Source of the DNA: Acetobacter peroxydans
GTDB lineage: Bacteria > Pseudomonadota > Alphaproteobacteria > Acetobacterales > Acetobacteraceae
NCBI RefSeq assembly: GCF_006539345.1
Contig: NZ_BJMV01000002.1
Coordinates: 124,001-188,000, forward strand
DNA: 64,000 nt
Reading direction: 5' to 3'
Under the pieces are notes generated by a model, which worked only from the letters and a program-made list of their open reading frames with translations, searched no databases and was not told the origin of the DNA. The position numbers and the translations under genes are program-made. Of this stretch, positions 18,557-28,365 are shown piece by piece (positions within the stretch are counted from its first letter, which is position 1; every line of letters starts with the position of its first letter).

Positions 18557-21500
18557 TTACGGCTCTCTGTCCTGCGGGGGGCCGTTTTCCCATGCGCTGT
18601 CCAGTCGTGCGGTATGGCCGCCTGACAGACGCGTATTGGGTTCAGTGTGCAGGAACGCAGTGATTGCGCGCGCGGTCTCTGCAAGCCCGGCCCGGTGTGT
18701 TTCTACCCCACCGGGGAAGGCTGACAGAAGGCGTGAGGGTGCGCGCCTATCCAACAGAACAAACACCCCATGGTCCGACTGTCGGCGGATCAGCCGCCCA
18801 AAGGCCTGGCGCAGGCGTAGCCGGGCAATGGCATCGTCAAATCCTCTGGGGTCTCCCCCTGCCAGATGAATGCGCCGTTCCCGGTGCAGAATATCGGGGC
18901 GCGGCCATGGAACCCGCTCGAATACGACCAGTCTGAGGGCATTGCCCGGCACGTCCACCCCATCGCGCATGGCGTCGGTTCCGAGCAGGCAGGCATGTTC
19001 CTCGGTGCGGAAGATATCCACCAGCGTATTGTTATCCATGGCATCGACATGCTGGGCGTAAAGCGGCAGGCCGTTTTCCTCCAGTGTCGGGGCGATACGT
19101 TCATGCACGCCGCGCAGGCGGGAAATCGCGGTAAAAAGCCCGAGCGCCCCGCCGCCAGACGCCATGAACAGCGTGCGGAAAGCGGCTGACAGGTCCACAA
19201 TGCTGCTGTTGTCGACATCCGTTACGATAAAGACACGAGTCTGCGCCTGATAGTTGAACGGGCTGGCAAGACTGGCTCGGATAGCGGGTGAAGGAAAATG
19301 ATTGGCCCCCGTGCGGGCCTCGGCGGCTTCCCATGCGCGCTCGGCGTCATCGGCTTCGCGGCTTTCGTCCTGCTCCGCGTCCGTGTTGAGGGTGGCGGGC
19401 TGGTGGTCGCGCAGGGTGGCGGATGTAATCAGCATCCCCTGCGCGGGAATGGCCATGGTGGCGGCAAAGGGAATGGTCGGGTCTATCCAGTGCCGATGCA
19501 GCCCCACATCCTGCTCGCCCATGCGCTGGCGTTCGCGCCGTTCCAGCCGGATGAAATGCACATGCGAGGGCACATGGCCCTCCGTCTGGGGCGTGTGTTC
19601 CAGTTCGGACAGCATGGCCAGCCACGCATCAAGCCGGGCAATGGCGCGGCGGTGGAGGGCACGCGTCATGGCTTCGATCCGTCCGCGCGTCGCGCTGTCC
19701 AGACTTTCGGCGTCTTCGTCCAATCGTTCGCGCAGACGGTCGCAAAGTGTTCTCAGGGGCTCGACAAGGCGGGTCAGAGCGCGGGAGAGACGTTGCCCCG
19801 CTTCTGCCAGGCCGGGCACAAGCGGGTGCAGATCGCATTCGAGCGTGCCACCCTGTCCATGTTGCCGCCCGCCTTCATGCGCACGGGCAAGGCTCTGCTG
19901 ACGCAGGAGGCGCAGAAATGCCTCGGTCGGGTTATCCATAACGGGCTGTGCGGCGGGGGCATCCGGCGGCAGAAGTAGCGTGCTCAGGAAGGAGTCCTCG
20001 GCGGCCGGGGGCGGTTCGGGTTCGCTCTCTTCACGCGGGGTTTCTTCATCGGCCAGCCGTGTGGACCAGCCGGGTGCCGGGAGAGCGTGGGCGGCGGTCA
20101 GCGCCGCGTCCAGTGGGGCTTCCAGTTTCGGGTGGCCGACAACCAGATCATCCAGCCGCCGCTTGAGCCCCCGTGCGCGGGAACGTCGGCCTTCAGCCCC
20201 CAGCAGCCAGCGCCGGAGTTCCGCAGCCTCCAGCCCGGACAGTTCAGCACAGAAGGCGCTGTCAGCCGCATCGGCCAGATGATGCCCCTCATCAAATACA
20301 TAACGTGAAGGTGGGGCGTTTTCCGGGCTGTTCGCGACATCGTCGCTGATTCCCGCCTGTGCATAGGCGGCCTGTGCCATCACCAGTGCGTGGTTGGCAA
20401 TTACCAGATCCGCGTCCTTGGCGCGGCGGATACTCTGTTCGACAAAACACCGCTGGTAATGCGGGCAGGCGCCGTGGATACATTCGCCTCGTCTGTCTGC
20501 TACTCCGGCCAGATTACCCTGCCCGAAAAGATCGGCAAACCAGCCGGGCAGGTCTCCGCCCATCAGGTCGCCATCGGCGGTGGCCAGCGCCCAGCGCGCG
20601 AGCATAACCAGTGCAATGGTGACGCCCGCCGGGCGGCTGCCGGCCGTGTTGACCGCCTCTTCCATATTCAGCAGGCACAGATAGTTCTCGCGCCCCTTGC
20701 GGAGCACCACCTTCTGCCGGTGTGTGGCGCTGTCGGGGTAGAGGCGGCGGGTTTCCTGCTCGATCTGGCGTTGCAGGTGGCGGGTATAGGTACTGATCCA
20801 TACCGCGCCGTCATTCCGTTCGGCCCAGATACTGGCGGGGGCGATGTAGCCTAGTGTCTTGCCCGTTCCGGTTCCGGCTTCGGCCAGCAGCACGGTGGGG
20901 TCGCCCGGTATGCTGCGTGGGGTGAAGGCGTTGATGCACACATTGGCGAAATCCGCCTGACCAGCGCGGCTTTCGGCCCCTTCACCCAGAATGTGGGCCA
21001 GTCTGGCGCGGACTTCAGGCGGTGTAATGGCGTGCGAGGCTGGAGGCGGGCGCGGCGCGCTGTCCTCCCATTTGGGGAGCGTACGCCAGACCCTGAGCGC
21101 ATCGGCGGGTTGCAGGACTTCTTCCGGCAGAGCGCCCTGGGGGGTGAGCCTGCTTGCCAGTTCCAGCGTTTCGGCCACGGTGCCAGCCCATGGCCATCCT
21201 GCCTGAGCCATGCGCAGGCTAAGTGCCGCAAGGTTTTCTGCCTCAGGGCCGGTGTTGCGCTGGCGCAGGTCGTTCAGCAGGCTGGCCAGCAGGCCGGGTA
21301 ACAGGTCGGCCTCGATTGTTTCCATCCCCTCGGTGTCCTGCCCCAGTGCCATGGCAAGGCCGCGCGGAGTGGGAACGGCAGGGCGTGCGGGATGGACGAA
21401 GGCAAACAGTTCCAGCAGATCAAGCCACGGGCCGGGCTGCCCCGGTGAGGGCAGGCCCAGCCTGCGCGCCAGAGCCGGTGCATGAACAACAAGCGGAGGG

Positions 21501-21655
21501 GGGAGGGAGGCGAGCCGTTCGCGCAGTGCCGCGGCGGAAAGAGTCAGCAGTTCGCCATCCTCGGTCAGAAGCGAAAAGCCACCCCGGAAAGGGACAATGG
21601 CTGGAGCGTCATGCGCGGAGGGAAAGGAGGACTGCATATTCCCTAGATGAGGCAT
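18557..21655 (-). CDS. DinG/XPD-like ATP-dependent DNA helicase
   Basis: Large superfamily 2 helicase of about 1,032 residues. Walker A (AEAGTGTGKT) is near residue 260 and the DEGH box is near 453. Between them are four cysteines (one in NYLCLL, then GECIHGACPHYQRC) fitting the 4Fe-4S cluster of the XPD/DinG family. The C-terminal motif LRQAFGRLIRRQSDHG is present. The first 230 residues are family-specific and contain no exonuclease motif that I can see. DinG-type enzymes unwind DNA and R-loops. An ATG six codons in, at 21637, is an alternative start with AGGG close by. Confidence 0.88.
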   Translation of the reverse strand: MPHLGNMQSSFPSAHDAPAIVPFRGGFSLLTEDGELLTLSAAALRERLASLPPPLVVHAPALARRLGLPSPGQPGPWLDLLELFAFVHPARPAVPTPRGLAMALGQDTEGMETIEADLLPGLLASLLNDLRQRNTGPEAENLAALSLRMAQAGWPWAGTVAETLELASRLTPQGALPEEVLQPADALRVWRTLPKWEDSAPRPPPASHAITPPEVRARLAHILGEGAESRAGQADFANVCINAFTPRSIPGDPTVLLAEAGTGTGKTLGYIAPASIWAERNDGAVWISTYTRHLQRQIEQETRRLYPDSATHRQKVVLRKGRENYLCLLNMEEAVNTAGSRPAGVTIALVMLARWALATADGDLMGGDLPGWFADLFGQGNLAGVADRRGECIHGACPHYQRCFVEQSIRRAKDADLVIANHALVMAQAAYAQAGISDDVANSPENAPPSRYVFDEGHHLADAADSAFCAELSGLEAAELRRWLLGAEGRRSRARGLKRRLDDLVVGHPKLEAPLDAALTAAHALPAPGWSTRLADEETPREESEPEPPPAAEDSFLSTLLLPPDAPAAQPVMDNPTEAFLRLLRQQSLARAHEGGRQHGQGGTLECDLHPLVPGLAEAGQRLSRALTRLVEPLRTLCDRLRERLDEDAESLDSATRGRIEAMTRALHRRAIARLDAWLAMLSELEHTPQTEGHVPSHVHFIRLERRERQRMGEQDVGLHRHWIDPTIPFAATMAIPAQGMLITSATLRDHQPATLNTDAEQDESREADDAERAWEAAEARTGANHFPSPAIRASLASPFNYQAQTRVFIVTDVDNSSIVDLSAAFRTLFMASGGGALGLFTAISRLRGVHERIAPTLEENGLPLYAQHVDAMDNNTLVDIFRTEEHACLLGTDAMRDGVDVPGNALRLVVFERVPWPRPDILHRERRIHLAGGDPRGFDDAIARLRLRQAFGRLIRRQSDHGVFVLLDRRAPSRLLSAFPGGVETHRAGLAETARAITAFLHTEPNTRLSGGHTARLDSAWENGPPQDREP

Positions 21656-21701
21656 TCACAGGCGCAACACCAGAGGGGACGCGGCAAAAGCTACGCTTCT
21701 C

Positions 21702-21738
21702 AAACAAAAGCCCGCGGGCCGGGGTGGCACGCGGGCTT
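21702..21738 (-). terminator. Terminator downstream of the inositol monophosphatase gene
   Basis: On the minus strand AAGCCCGCG pairs with CGCGGGCTT, followed by TTTTGTTTG. It separates the efp-IMPase pair from the helicase gene. Confidence 0.8.
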
Positions 21739-21762
21739 GAGTCTGCGGGACGACTGGAAAAA

Positions 21763-22599
21763 TCAGTCCTGAGTTTTCAGGCTCTCCACGATAACTTCCA
21801 GCAGCTTGCCGTGCATATTGCCGTTGCCTGCGACGATCATCACATCATCGGGCAGGTCATCAAGGTCCATGCCTGCGGGGTCTGTGACCTGGCCGCCCGC
21901 TTCGCGCACGATCAGTGCGCCCGCCGCGCAGTCCCACGGCTTGATGCCAAACTCCCAATACCCTTCGTAGCGACCAGCCGCGACCCAGGCTAGATCAAGA
22001 GCCGCCGCACCAAAACGGCGGATTCCTGCCACGCGGGGCATCAGGTTGCCCATGACGCGGGCAAAAGGCAGACGCTGTTTGGCCGGAACCTTGGCAAAGG
22101 GAATGCCGGTGGCAAAAACTGCCTCGTGCATGTCACGGCGGGCGGAAACCCGCAGGCGGCGCTCGTTCAGGTAAGCGCCTACGCCTTTTTCGGCCCAGAA
22201 CATTTCGCCAGCGGCCGGGTTGTAAATCAGCCCGGCGGCCAGCTCCACACGCCCGTCGGGCATACGGCGCTGCAGGCCGATGGAAATGGCCCAGTGCGGG
22301 ATGCCATGCAGGAAGTTGGTGGTGCCGTCGAGCGGGTCCACCACCCAGCGCCAGGTCCAGTTGTCGCTGCCCGATGCGCCGGATTCTTCCATCAGGAAGG
22401 CATAGCCGGGCCGGGCGCGTTCCAGTTCCTCGCGCAGGGTCTGTTCCGCGCGCAGATCCGCCTGGGAGACAAAGTCGCCCGGCCCCTTGATGCTGACCTG
22501 AAGCTGCTCGACTTCGTTAAAGTCACGCAGCAGGCGCTTGGCCGCTTTCTGGGCTGCGGTTTGCATCACCATCATGACGGGGGAGAGACGCATGGCCAC
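21763..22599 (-). CDS. suhB: Inositol-1-monophosphatase family protein (SuhB type)
   Basis: 278-residue metal-dependent phosphatase. Metal-binding residues are visible: Glu71-Glu72 (MEESG), DPLDGTTNF at 88-96, and WDCAAG near 222-227. The family hydrolyses inositol or related sugar phosphates, and E. coli SuhB also acts in rRNA antitermination, so the real role may not be metabolic. A GTG at 22599 has AGGA eight bases upstream; the ATG two codons later (22593) has no good site, so I prefer GTG. It follows efp after 42 bases and is probably in one operon with it. Confidence 0.92.
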   Translation of the reverse strand: MAMRLSPVMMVMQTAAQKAAKRLLRDFNEVEQLQVSIKGPGDFVSQADLRAEQTLREELERARPGYAFLMEESGASGSDNWTWRWVVDPLDGTTNFLHGIPHWAISIGLQRRMPDGRVELAAGLIYNPAAGEMFWAEKGVGAYLNERRLRVSARRDMHEAVFATGIPFAKVPAKQRLPFARVMGNLMPRVAGIRRFGAAALDLAWVAAGRYEGYWEFGIKPWDCAAGALIVREAGGQVTDPAGMDLDDLPDDVMIVAGNGNMHGKLLEVIVESLKTQD

Positions 22600-22641
22600 G
22601 GTGTTTTGTCCTGACTTGAAGGGTGGAAAGACGGAAAAAGA

Positions 22642-23208
22642 TCAGTTCTTGGCGCGTTCGACGTAGGAACCGTCTTCCGTACGAACCACGATACGCTCGC
22701 CCGCTTCGATAAAGGGCGGCACCATGGTCTTGACCCCGTTGGAAAGCTTGGCGGGCTTGTAGGAGGAGCTGGCGGTCTGGCCCTTGACGACGGGATCAGC
22801 CTCGACAACTTCAAGCGTGACCTGCGGCGGCAGGTCGATGCCCACCGGGTCGCCTTCAACCAGATGCAGGTTGATGGTCATGTTGTCCTGAATAAAGGGG
22901 GCCTGTTCGCCCAGCAGGTCCAGCGGCACCGTAAGCTGCTCGAAGCTTTCCGGGTCCATCAGCACCAGCAGGTCGCCATCGGTGTAGGAGTACAGGTATT
23001 CCCGGTCTTCGGTCATCAGACGTTCGACGGTATCAGCCGTGCGCCAGCGTTCGTTGGTCTTGTTGCCGGTCTTGAGGTCGCGCATTTCAACCTGAATGAA
23101 AGCGCCGCCCTTGCCGGGGGTGATGATCTGCTGCTTCAAGACCGTCCAGCGACGACCTTCATGCTCGATGACCTGACCGGCACGGATCAGGTTTGCCTGC
23201 TGTTTCAT
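22642..23208 (-). CDS. efp: Translation elongation factor P
   Basis: 188-residue, three-domain factor that relieves ribosome stalling at polyproline. The domain I loop TPGKGGAF carries Lys33, the position that is modified in many bacteria. The remaining domains have the expected VTLEVVEADPVVKG and the C-terminal signature GERIVVRTEDGSYVERA. The ATG at 23208 is chosen; the upstream extension to 23274 does not match the family. No EpmA/EpmB-type modification gene is near, so the modification status of Lys33 is unknown. Confidence 0.96.
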   Translation of the reverse strand: MKQQANLIRAGQVIEHEGRRWTVLKQQIITPGKGGAFIQVEMRDLKTGNKTNERWRTADTVERLMTEDREYLYSYTDGDLLVLMDPESFEQLTVPLDLLGEQAPFIQDNMTINLHLVEGDPVGIDLPPQVTLEVVEADPVVKGQTASSSYKPAKLSNGVKTMVPPFIEAGERIVVRTEDGSYVERAKN

Positions 23209-23329
23209 ACGTGGTTCCCAAGAGGAATGGCTATTCAGGATGGGGCTTGTACAGTCCCGAGGCAGGAAGGGCAAGCACCATGGGGCAGACCCTGCCTGCG
23301 GTCTTCACGTCATGCGTGACATGGGTGGC

Positions 23330-23359
23330 TGGACAGCCCGACCTCATCCTGCTTATAAG
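23330..23359 (+). promoter_or_regulatory. Putative promoter of tRNA-Ser
   Basis: TGGACA at 23330-23335 and TATAAG at 23354-23359 with an 18-base spacer (17 if TTATAA is taken). The -10 box ends 19 bases before the mature tRNA 5' end, a normal leader length. Confidence 0.6.
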
Positions 23360-23378
23360 GCAGGGCCTTGGCGAAGCT

Positions 23379-23468
23379 GGATGGGTGTCCGAGCGGTTTA
23401 AGGAACTGGTCTTGAAAACCAGCGTGCGGGGAACCGTACCGTGGGTTCGAATCCCACCCCATCCGCCA
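23379..23468 (+). tRNA. tRNA-Ser (anticodon TGA)
   Basis: 90 bases with the acceptor pair GGATGGG/CCCATCC, a D-arm (GAGCGGTTTAAGG), anticodon stem CTGGT/ACCAG with loop CTTGAAA, a long class II variable arm (GTGCGGGGAACCGTAC) and TTCGAAT. CCA is encoded. Anticodon TGA reads UCN serine codons. Confidence 0.97.
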
Positions 23469-23712
23469 AGTTGCATTCTCTCACATTCCTAGTTCTTCTT
23501 AAGGCCCTTGATTTTCAGGGCCTTTTGTCATTTGTCTTGTCTCGCGTCTTCTTGTCTTTACCGCCAGTTGCGTGCCCAGGTTTGCTGGGTAGCGCGCGGA
23601 CGAACGTTCTTCAGCCGCGATAGGGCTCGCTTCACGAAGCGGGACATGTCTTGTTCTTGAGCCAATACGATCCTTCGCGGTGTCATGAGAGTAGAGTGGG
23701 AGATCACCGAGT
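23469..23712. other. 244-base spacer after tRNA-Ser
   Basis: Less GC-rich than its surroundings. It contains the tRNA terminator (23501-23527), a CGCTTC-AC-GAAGCG hairpin near 23629-23642, and on the minus strand an open 42-codon frame (about 23558-23686) that begins MTPRRIVLAQEQDMSRF and ends in a basic tail. I do not recognise that frame and see no ribosome site for it. There is no duplicated tRNA 3' end and no integrase gene. Confidence 0.45.
23501..23527 (+). terminator. Terminator of tRNA-Ser
   Basis: AAGGCCCT pairs with AGGGCCTT around an eight-base loop, followed by TTGT. It starts 33 bases past the encoded CCA. Confidence 0.85.
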
Positions 23713-24618
23713 TTGGCGCGAGTTTTTGTTTCTGGGGCAAACGGCTTTGTTGGTCGCGCAATCTGTCAGGCGTTGGTGCAGGCCGGACATGCCGTAACGG
23801 GAGGTGTTCGTCATGACACTACGCTGCCTGAAGGCGTTGCACCATTTGTAACTGGTGATCTGGCGACGGCCTCTCTTCGGCTGGATGGATTTGATGCGGT
23901 GGTTCACGCAGCGGGATTAGCGCACCGACGCGGCGTGCCCCTTGAGGTCTGGCGGCGTGCGAATGTCATCGCCTCTGAAAACCTGGCGCGGGCCGTGTCA
24001 TCTCAGGCCCGTTTTATCTATGTTTCTTCTATCGGCATATATGGCCGCGCCCCGTCCGGCATCGTGACGGAACAGACCGCCTCTGCCCCACAGGATGATT
24101 ACGCGCTCTCCAAGCTGGAAGCGGAAGAGCGTTTGGCGGATATGCTGGGGGCGCGTCTTCGTATTTTGCGTCCTGCGGCTATCGTAGGGCCGCATTGCCC
24201 CGGCAATATTCCATTACTCCTAAAACTTATCCGCCGTGGGCTTCCTCTTCCTTTTGGTTCCATACGCAATGCCCGGAGTTTTGTTGATATCGAGGATGTC
24301 GCCGCGCTGACGACCTTGATGCTTCAGGAAAACGCGCCGTCACTGGTTCTGGCGGCGCATCCAGAGCCTATCTCTACCCCTGATCTCATCCGTGCTCTCG
24401 CGCGGGGGCTCTCTCGCCCTGCGAGACTCCTGCCTGTCCCGACAGCATGTCTGGGCGTGGTTGCACGTGTCCTGGGGCGGGAGGCTATGTTTCAGAGTCT
24501 GAGCGGTAGTTTTATCGCACGACCAGTTCAGGCAATGGCCATGGGCTGGCGTCCAGCGCGAAACCTCTCTGCTTCGCTTGAGAGGGCCGCGGCAGCGGAG
24601 CGTGTCATCAAGGGCTGA
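23713..24618 (+). CDS. NAD(P)-dependent epimerase/dehydratase (extended SDR)
   Basis: 301 residues with the Rossmann motif GANGFVG at 8-14, the catalytic YxxxK at Tyr130/Lys134 (DDYALSK) and the upstream serine in YVSSIGIYG. Such proteins modify nucleotide sugars (4-epimerase or dehydratase type) or act on other small substrates; I cannot choose. The start is odd: the frame opens at a TTG (23713) with GGGAG about ten bases upstream and no ATG before it, and the Rossmann strand begins at residue 3, so TTG gives a complete fold. It is convergent with sbcC, 21 bases apart. Confidence 0.85.
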   Translation: MARVFVSGANGFVGRAICQALVQAGHAVTGGVRHDTTLPEGVAPFVTGDLATASLRLDGFDAVVHAAGLAHRRGVPLEVWRRANVIASENLARAVSSQARFIYVSSIGIYGRAPSGIVTEQTASAPQDDYALSKLEAEERLADMLGARLRILRPAAIVGPHCPGNIPLLLKLIRRGLPLPFGSIRNARSFVDIEDVAALTTLMLQENAPSLVLAAHPEPISTPDLIRALARGLSRPARLLPVPTACLGVVARVLGREAMFQSLSGSFIARPVQAMAMGWRPARNLSASLERAAAAERVIKG

Positions 24619-24639
24619 GCAGCCGCGTACAGGGCCGGT

Positions 24640-27600
24640 TCAGTCGGTAGTAATGTTGAGCGTGCTGCGCCCGTTTGCCGCGGGTGTGATTTCCACCTTG
24701 GTTGAAATACGCTCTTTCAGTTCCTCGACGTGGCTGATCACCCCCACCCGGCGGCCCTGCGCGTGCAGATCTTCCAGCAGGGCAATGGCTTGCCCCAGAC
24801 TGGCGGAGTCAAGGGAACCAAATCCTTCGTCTATGAACAGGCTTTCAATCCGCACGCCGTGCCCGCAGGACATTTCTGACAGGCCCAATGCCAGTGACAG
24901 GCTAACCAGAAAGCGCTCTCCACCCGAAAGATTGTGCAAGCCGCGTGTCTGTCCCGCCATGTCGTTATCGACCACCTCAATCAGCATTGTGCTGTCGGGG
25001 GTGTCTCCCCCAGCGCGCTGGAGCGTGTAGCGGGGTTTGAGCCCGGCCAGTTTTTCGTTTGCGAAGCCCAGCAGGCGGTCAAGTGTCAGGTTCTGGGCGA
25101 AGCCGCGCAGGGTCTTGCCTTTTGCATCGCCTAGCAGGTCGTTCAACTCTTCCCAAACGCGTCCTTTCTGTCTGGCCTGTTCTAGCTCGGTAAGCAGTTT
25201 CTCTGTCTGGCCGCGCGCTTCGTCATCCTGCCGCCGACGGAACTCCAAGTCCTGTAAAGTGGTTTCTGCCTGTCCCGTTTTATCCGCCGCATGTTTGACT
25301 GCCTCCTCAAGCGACAGACCTTCCGGCGTGGGGTCGGTCGGGCGTGTGGCATCGTGATCGTTCAGCAAGCGCTCATGGGTGGTAACGGTTGCCTGTGCTG
25401 TGGTTACGGATTTTTCCAGTGTATCCAGAGATTTTTGTTCGTCTTCCAGATACCCGACGCCAAGGCTGGAGGCTTGTTCCACCTCTTCTCTGGTCAGGGA
25501 CGAAGCCGCCAGACGCTCATTAAGGATACGTAGGCAGGCGGCCTGTTTTTCCCCGGTGCTGGTAACAGTGCGTTCGGCTTCCTGATGGAGCGTATGCGCC
25601 TTTGCCGCGGATAGTTTTGCGTTTTCATGAAGGTCGCGCGCCTGCTTTTCCTGCTCGGTCGCGGTCTGCATGGCTTCGGCCAGTGCGTTTTCAACGGTGT
25701 CAACGGAGCGCCCGTCGAGCAGGGCGGCGCGCTTCTGCTCAAGCTCCGAAAGATCTGTTTGCGCCTGCGTCAGGGCTTTCTGCGCGTCGTCCCGTTGCTG
25801 CTGGGTTGTGAGGTTGGCCTGTGCAGTGCGCGCTGCCTCAGCCGTCAGTCCGGGCAGTTCGGTCGTGACCGCTTGGAGGCGGGTATTCCTGTCCCGCCAT
25901 TCGGCTGTTTTATGGGCCAGCCATTGGCCTGGGTTCGGCAGGCTTCGCCAGTCTGGTGCAATCGTATCCAGCCTGCCAGCCAGGAAGCGATCCTGTTCTT
26001 CCAGTCTGTGTGTTTCGGTTTTCAGGGTATCCTGTGTGGTTTTGCAAGCGCTCTGGGTTGTGCGCAGGCATTCGGCGGCGTGGTCTGCGTGGGTGCACCG
26101 TTCCTTATGCGTGGCGCGGGCCTCCCGTTCAGCTTTGTCCGCACGGTCAAGGTCTTCCTGCGCCTGAGCCATGGCCGTCTTGTTCTGGCTCAGCCGCTCC
26201 AGCCGGGCGCGGAGGCGGCGGGTCAGAGCCTCGGCATCCGGGTCTGGTGCTTCGCTCCATGTGCGCAGGGCTTCATGCAGGGCGGTGGTGGCCCGTGCAT
26301 AGGCGTTTTCATGTTCGGCTAGCCGTTGAGACAGGCTCTGCTGCTGGCTCTCCATCTGTTTGCGGAGGGTGCTGGCAGCACTGTCTTGCGCGTTCAGTTC
26401 GCTGAGCCTCTGCTCCGTGGTGCGTAGGGTCTGTTCGGTTTCCGCCGCTTCCGCTCGCGCCTGCGTCACGGCGTCATCCAGCACGGTGGTGAGAGAGGCA
26501 AGGTGATGTTCTGTCGCCCCGCAGACAGGGCAGGGCGCACCCGGCGTCAGTGCCTCACGCAAAGCCAGTACTGTGCCGTCCATTGCTGCGGCAAGCCGTG
26601 TAGCCGCTTTGCGTTTTTCTTCCGCCCGGATACGCAGTTCGGGGAGTGCCTGTTCAGCGTGTTCTCTCTCTTTCTGCCGTGTCTGCCGTTCATCCGCCAG
26701 CCGGGCGATGTCTGCCTGAAGCGTCTTGTGTTCCTGTCTGGTCTGGCCAAGAAAAGACAGGTCTTTTTGTAAAACTGTATTGTCCTGCGCTATTTTTGAA
26801 AGGGCCGCATATTCCTCGTACACCGCGTCGCGTTGCCGGGCGGAGGGAGCGTTGTTTCTTGCCGTGGCAAGGGTGTGTGCGGCCTGCTGCAACGAGGCTT
26901 CAGCTTCTGTCTGGTGCTGCTGCGCTGTGTCTGTGGCGGCCTGCGCTTTTGCCAGTTCTTCTGTCTGCTCCGCCAGAGTGCTTTGTAGTGCCTCAATGTT
27001 TTTATGCAGTGCATCGCGGGTTGCCAGCGCATTGATGATGTCGTGCTCATCATGCACAAGCCGTTCAAGGGGCTGATTCGTTCGCAGCCATTTCTGCAGG
27101 TCGGCTTGTAGCGTCTGGGCGTTGCCCAGCGCGGCAGTCGCCTGTTGGGCCTGTTTTTGCGCGCGCGTGTTCTCGTCCGTGCGCGCATTGAATGTTTTAT
27201 GGGCCGTGGCGCAGGCCGTTCTGGCAGTTTCCAGTGCCTGATCGACCGTGCGGGCGGCTGCCAGTTGGGGGGCGGCCTCTTTTTGTTGTTGCTGCGCCTG
27301 CGTCAGAGCGCTTACGGCGTCTGCCTGTTTCTGCCTAGCGTTCCGCACGGAAACAAGAGCTTCCTGCTCCGCGACGCGGGATTGTTCGAGGGCCGCGTCT
27401 GCCTTCTCACTTTCCTGTTTTGCGTCAAGGTTGTTCTGCCAGACATCCACCAGTGCAAGGGCGTGTCTGTTGCGGTTGAGCGCGGCGCGGCGCGGGGCTG
27501 CGTTGGCCTGCGCGGTTTCGGCGTCGGCCAGTGTCTTGCGGGCCTGCTCCAGCCGGGTGGCGTGCTCCGCGCGCTTTGCGTGCCATGTTTGCAGGGTCTG

Positions 27601-28365
27601 TAGGGCCTGAAGGTGCGCCGAACTGGCAGCGAAGGCGTTTTGGGCTGCGGCGTATTGTTCTTCAAGGTCTGCGCGGTCGGTCGGGTCCAGACAGTCCCGT
27701 GCCGTAATCTGCTGCTCAATGAGCTGATAGGTCTTTTTAACCTCACTGGCTTTTTCAAAAGCGAGCTGGCCGATCCGCGTATAAATGGCAGTGCCGGTCA
27801 GTTTTTCCAACAACTGGGCACGTTCATCCCCCGATGCCTTGATAAAGGCCTCGAACTCGCCCTGCGCCAGCACCACGGCGCGGCGGAACTGCTGGTCGTT
27901 CAGGCCGATCTGTTTGAGAATATACTCCTTGATGTCTTTCTTTTTGTCCGGCAGCGCCGGGTTTGCGTCCAGGCACGTCAGCGCCATCTTTGAAAGCTGC
28001 AAACTGCCATCAGGACGTTTGCGCGCGCGCTGTACGCTCCACTCGCTGCGATAGGTATGGCCGTCGCGGCCTACGAATTCGATGGCCGCGTAACCATCGC
28101 CCGTGCCGTGGCGCAGGATGCCGCGCGGGTCGCTGGGGGAAAGGCCATCCTGTGTGCTTTCCCCACTGCGGGGCGCGTCATCCAGGCGGGGCAGGCTGTC
28201 GAACAGCGCCAGACACATGGCATCCAGCAGCGTGGATTTTCCGGCCCCCGTCGGCCCGGTTATGGCGAAAATACCGGCATCGGCCAGTGGGCCCTGACGG
28301 AAATCAAGCGAGAACTCTCCGGCAAGGCTCGCAAGGTTTTTGCCGTGAATGGACAGGATACGCAT
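24640..28365 (-). CDS. sbcC: SMC-like DNA repair ATPase SbcC
   Basis: 1,241-residue nuclease-complex ATPase. Walker A GPTGAGKS is at 37-44, long Ala/Gln/Glu-rich coiled coils cover about 190-1,050, the zinc-hook CPVC lies near 612-615 and the ABC signature LSGGERFLVSLSLALG near 1,147, followed by FIDEGFGSLD (Walker B). With SbcD it cleaves hairpins and blocked DNA ends. The start overlaps the sbcD stop by one base (TGATG), typical of translational coupling. The two coiled-coil arms are rich in Gln/Ala, giving repetitive DNA but no tandem repeat. Confidence 0.96.
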   Translation of the reverse strand: MRILSIHGKNLASLAGEFSLDFRQGPLADAGIFAITGPTGAGKSTLLDAMCLALFDSLPRLDDAPRSGESTQDGLSPSDPRGILRHGTGDGYAAIEFVGRDGHTYRSEWSVQRARKRPDGSLQLSKMALTCLDANPALPDKKKDIKEYILKQIGLNDQQFRRAVVLAQGEFEAFIKASGDERAQLLEKLTGTAIYTRIGQLAFEKASEVKKTYQLIEQQITARDCLDPTDRADLEEQYAAAQNAFAASSAHLQALQTLQTWHAKRAEHATRLEQARKTLADAETAQANAAPRRAALNRNRHALALVDVWQNNLDAKQESEKADAALEQSRVAEQEALVSVRNARQKQADAVSALTQAQQQQKEAAPQLAAARTVDQALETARTACATAHKTFNARTDENTRAQKQAQQATAALGNAQTLQADLQKWLRTNQPLERLVHDEHDIINALATRDALHKNIEALQSTLAEQTEELAKAQAATDTAQQHQTEAEASLQQAAHTLATARNNAPSARQRDAVYEEYAALSKIAQDNTVLQKDLSFLGQTRQEHKTLQADIARLADERQTRQKEREHAEQALPELRIRAEEKRKAATRLAAAMDGTVLALREALTPGAPCPVCGATEHHLASLTTVLDDAVTQARAEAAETEQTLRTTEQRLSELNAQDSAASTLRKQMESQQQSLSQRLAEHENAYARATTALHEALRTWSEAPDPDAEALTRRLRARLERLSQNKTAMAQAQEDLDRADKAEREARATHKERCTHADHAAECLRTTQSACKTTQDTLKTETHRLEEQDRFLAGRLDTIAPDWRSLPNPGQWLAHKTAEWRDRNTRLQAVTTELPGLTAEAARTAQANLTTQQQRDDAQKALTQAQTDLSELEQKRAALLDGRSVDTVENALAEAMQTATEQEKQARDLHENAKLSAAKAHTLHQEAERTVTSTGEKQAACLRILNERLAASSLTREEVEQASSLGVGYLEDEQKSLDTLEKSVTTAQATVTTHERLLNDHDATRPTDPTPEGLSLEEAVKHAADKTGQAETTLQDLEFRRRQDDEARGQTEKLLTELEQARQKGRVWEELNDLLGDAKGKTLRGFAQNLTLDRLLGFANEKLAGLKPRYTLQRAGGDTPDSTMLIEVVDNDMAGQTRGLHNLSGGERFLVSLSLALGLSEMSCGHGVRIESLFIDEGFGSLDSASLGQAIALLEDLHAQGRRVGVISHVEELKERISTKVEITPAANGRSTLNITTD

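Noticed and set aside
23379..23712. Integrated mobile element at tRNA-Ser
   Set aside because: No integrase, no direct repeat of the tRNA 3' end and only about 240 bases before the next gene. Kept only as a possible scar.
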